Assembly: GCA_903858915.1 (NCBI GenBank)
Contig: CAIOKL010000154.1
Coordinates: 1-15,288 of the forward strand
Origin: an uncultured Alphaproteobacteria bacterium
Lineage (GTDB): Bacteria; Pseudomonadota; Alphaproteobacteria; Rickettsiales; UBA1997
Reading direction: 5' to 3'
Length of the DNA: 15,288 bases
Below the pieces are notes generated by a model. The model saw only the letters and a program-made list of their open reading frames with translations. It searched no databases and had not been told where the DNA came from. A program made the translations under genes and the position numbers. Within the stretch, counting starts at the first letter, position 1; each line of letters opens with the position of its first letter. Below, piece after piece: positions 14,897-15,288 of this stretch.

Positions 14897-15288
14897 ATGA
14901 GCTTCAAATTCAACCTCGCGGAATCAATAAAAACCGTTATCTTTGGCATATTTGCTTCAATTCGTTCAAAATTTTCCATCGATGATTTTATCGCCAAAGA
15001 ATTTAACGAAATTTCTTTTCGCGATTACTATAATTTATATTTAAAATCCTCCATTTCTCAAGTTGAAAAATTACGAATTTATAATTTAAAAATCATTAAA
15101 TTTTTTACAATTTTGATGATAATTCTTTTGTCTTTTTTATATTATTCTCAAAAAATAAATAACAATTTTTGGGTTTTTGTTTTAATAATTTTTGCCTTAT
15201 TAACATTCCTCGCAAACCATTTAAATCAAAGCTTTACGCAATTTTATAAAAAATTTTTTCTAGAAAATTTATTTAAATATTTTGGAGA
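14897..15288 (+). CDS. Membrane protein of unknown function, N-terminal part (possibly DUF3137-like)
   Basis: An open frame from ATG at 14897 runs to the window edge without a stop (130 complete codons). The first 60 residues are mixed and probably cytoplasmic. Two hydrophobic helices follow at about 66-83 (IIKFFTILMIILLSFLYY) and about 90-107 (NFWVFVLIIFALLTFLAN) with a short turn between. A polar, aromatic and Lys-rich segment comes next (QSFTQFYKKFFLENLFKYFG). Two close N-terminal helices followed by a FYKKFFLENLFKYF-like helix recall the DUF3137 family, but this is a weak resemblance. The function is unknown. Starts with CGC/CGT/CGA arginines, like the core genes rather than the orphan gene before it. 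No Shine-Dalgarno. Confidence 0.65.
   Translation, partial: MSFKFNLAESIKTVIFGIFASIRSKFSIDDFIAKEFNEISFRDYYNLYLKSSISQVEKLRIYNLKIIKFFTILMIILLSFLYYSQKINNNFWVFVLIIFALLTFLANHLNQSFTQFYKKFFLENLFKYFG

Overview
This window is an AT-rich, gene-dense piece of a bacterial chromosome that looks alphaproteobacterial. The prolyl-tRNA synthetase is the short form, without the large editing insertion, that is usual in that class. The isoleucyl-tRNA synthetase is the eukaryote-like (type 2) form found in Rickettsia and relatives. The base composition and coding style also suggest a Rickettsiales- or Holosporales-like lineage. However, the window also carries homoserine dehydrogenase, a siderophore receptor and a photolyase, so it is not a fully reduced intracellular parasite of the Rickettsia type. 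The placement is inferred from protein character only; no rRNA or tRNA gene is present to fix it.

Layout. At the left edge the first 21 codons of a probable ABC-transporter ATPase run off the window on the minus strand, divergent from a class I DNA photolyase (phrB, +). Next comes an orphan gene (1694-3055, +) with a long Arg-Glu hexanucleotide repeat and a 14-bp perfect inverted repeat just before its start. It is followed by a catecholate-type TonB-dependent siderophore receptor (+) whose upstream region carries a Fur-box-like sequence over a possible promoter. Convergent with it lie proS, then glyS and hom, all on the minus strand. hom and glyS are 2 bp apart and probably one transcript; proS is separated from glyS by a 190-bp spacer with two stem-loops. 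Divergent from hom is ileS (+), which ends about 200 residues early and carries a Cys/His-rich insertion near its N-terminus. A terminator-like hairpin follows it, then a second orphan gene (13105-14688, +) with a diverged MidA/NDUFAF7-like methyltransferase core and an ankyrin-like tail. A two-helix membrane protein gene is cut by the right edge.

Themes. Three aminoacyl-tRNA synthetases and one amino-acid biosynthesis enzyme form the conserved core (5394-13037). Flanking this are accessory genes for light-damage repair, iron uptake and two proteins of unknown role. Both unknown genes use AGA for arginine, whereas the other genes use mostly CGN codons, so they may share an origin or expression class. 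None of the starts has a recognisable Shine-Dalgarno sequence. No gene-free stretch exceeds about 210 bp. No tRNA, rRNA, CRISPR array or insertion sequence was seen.
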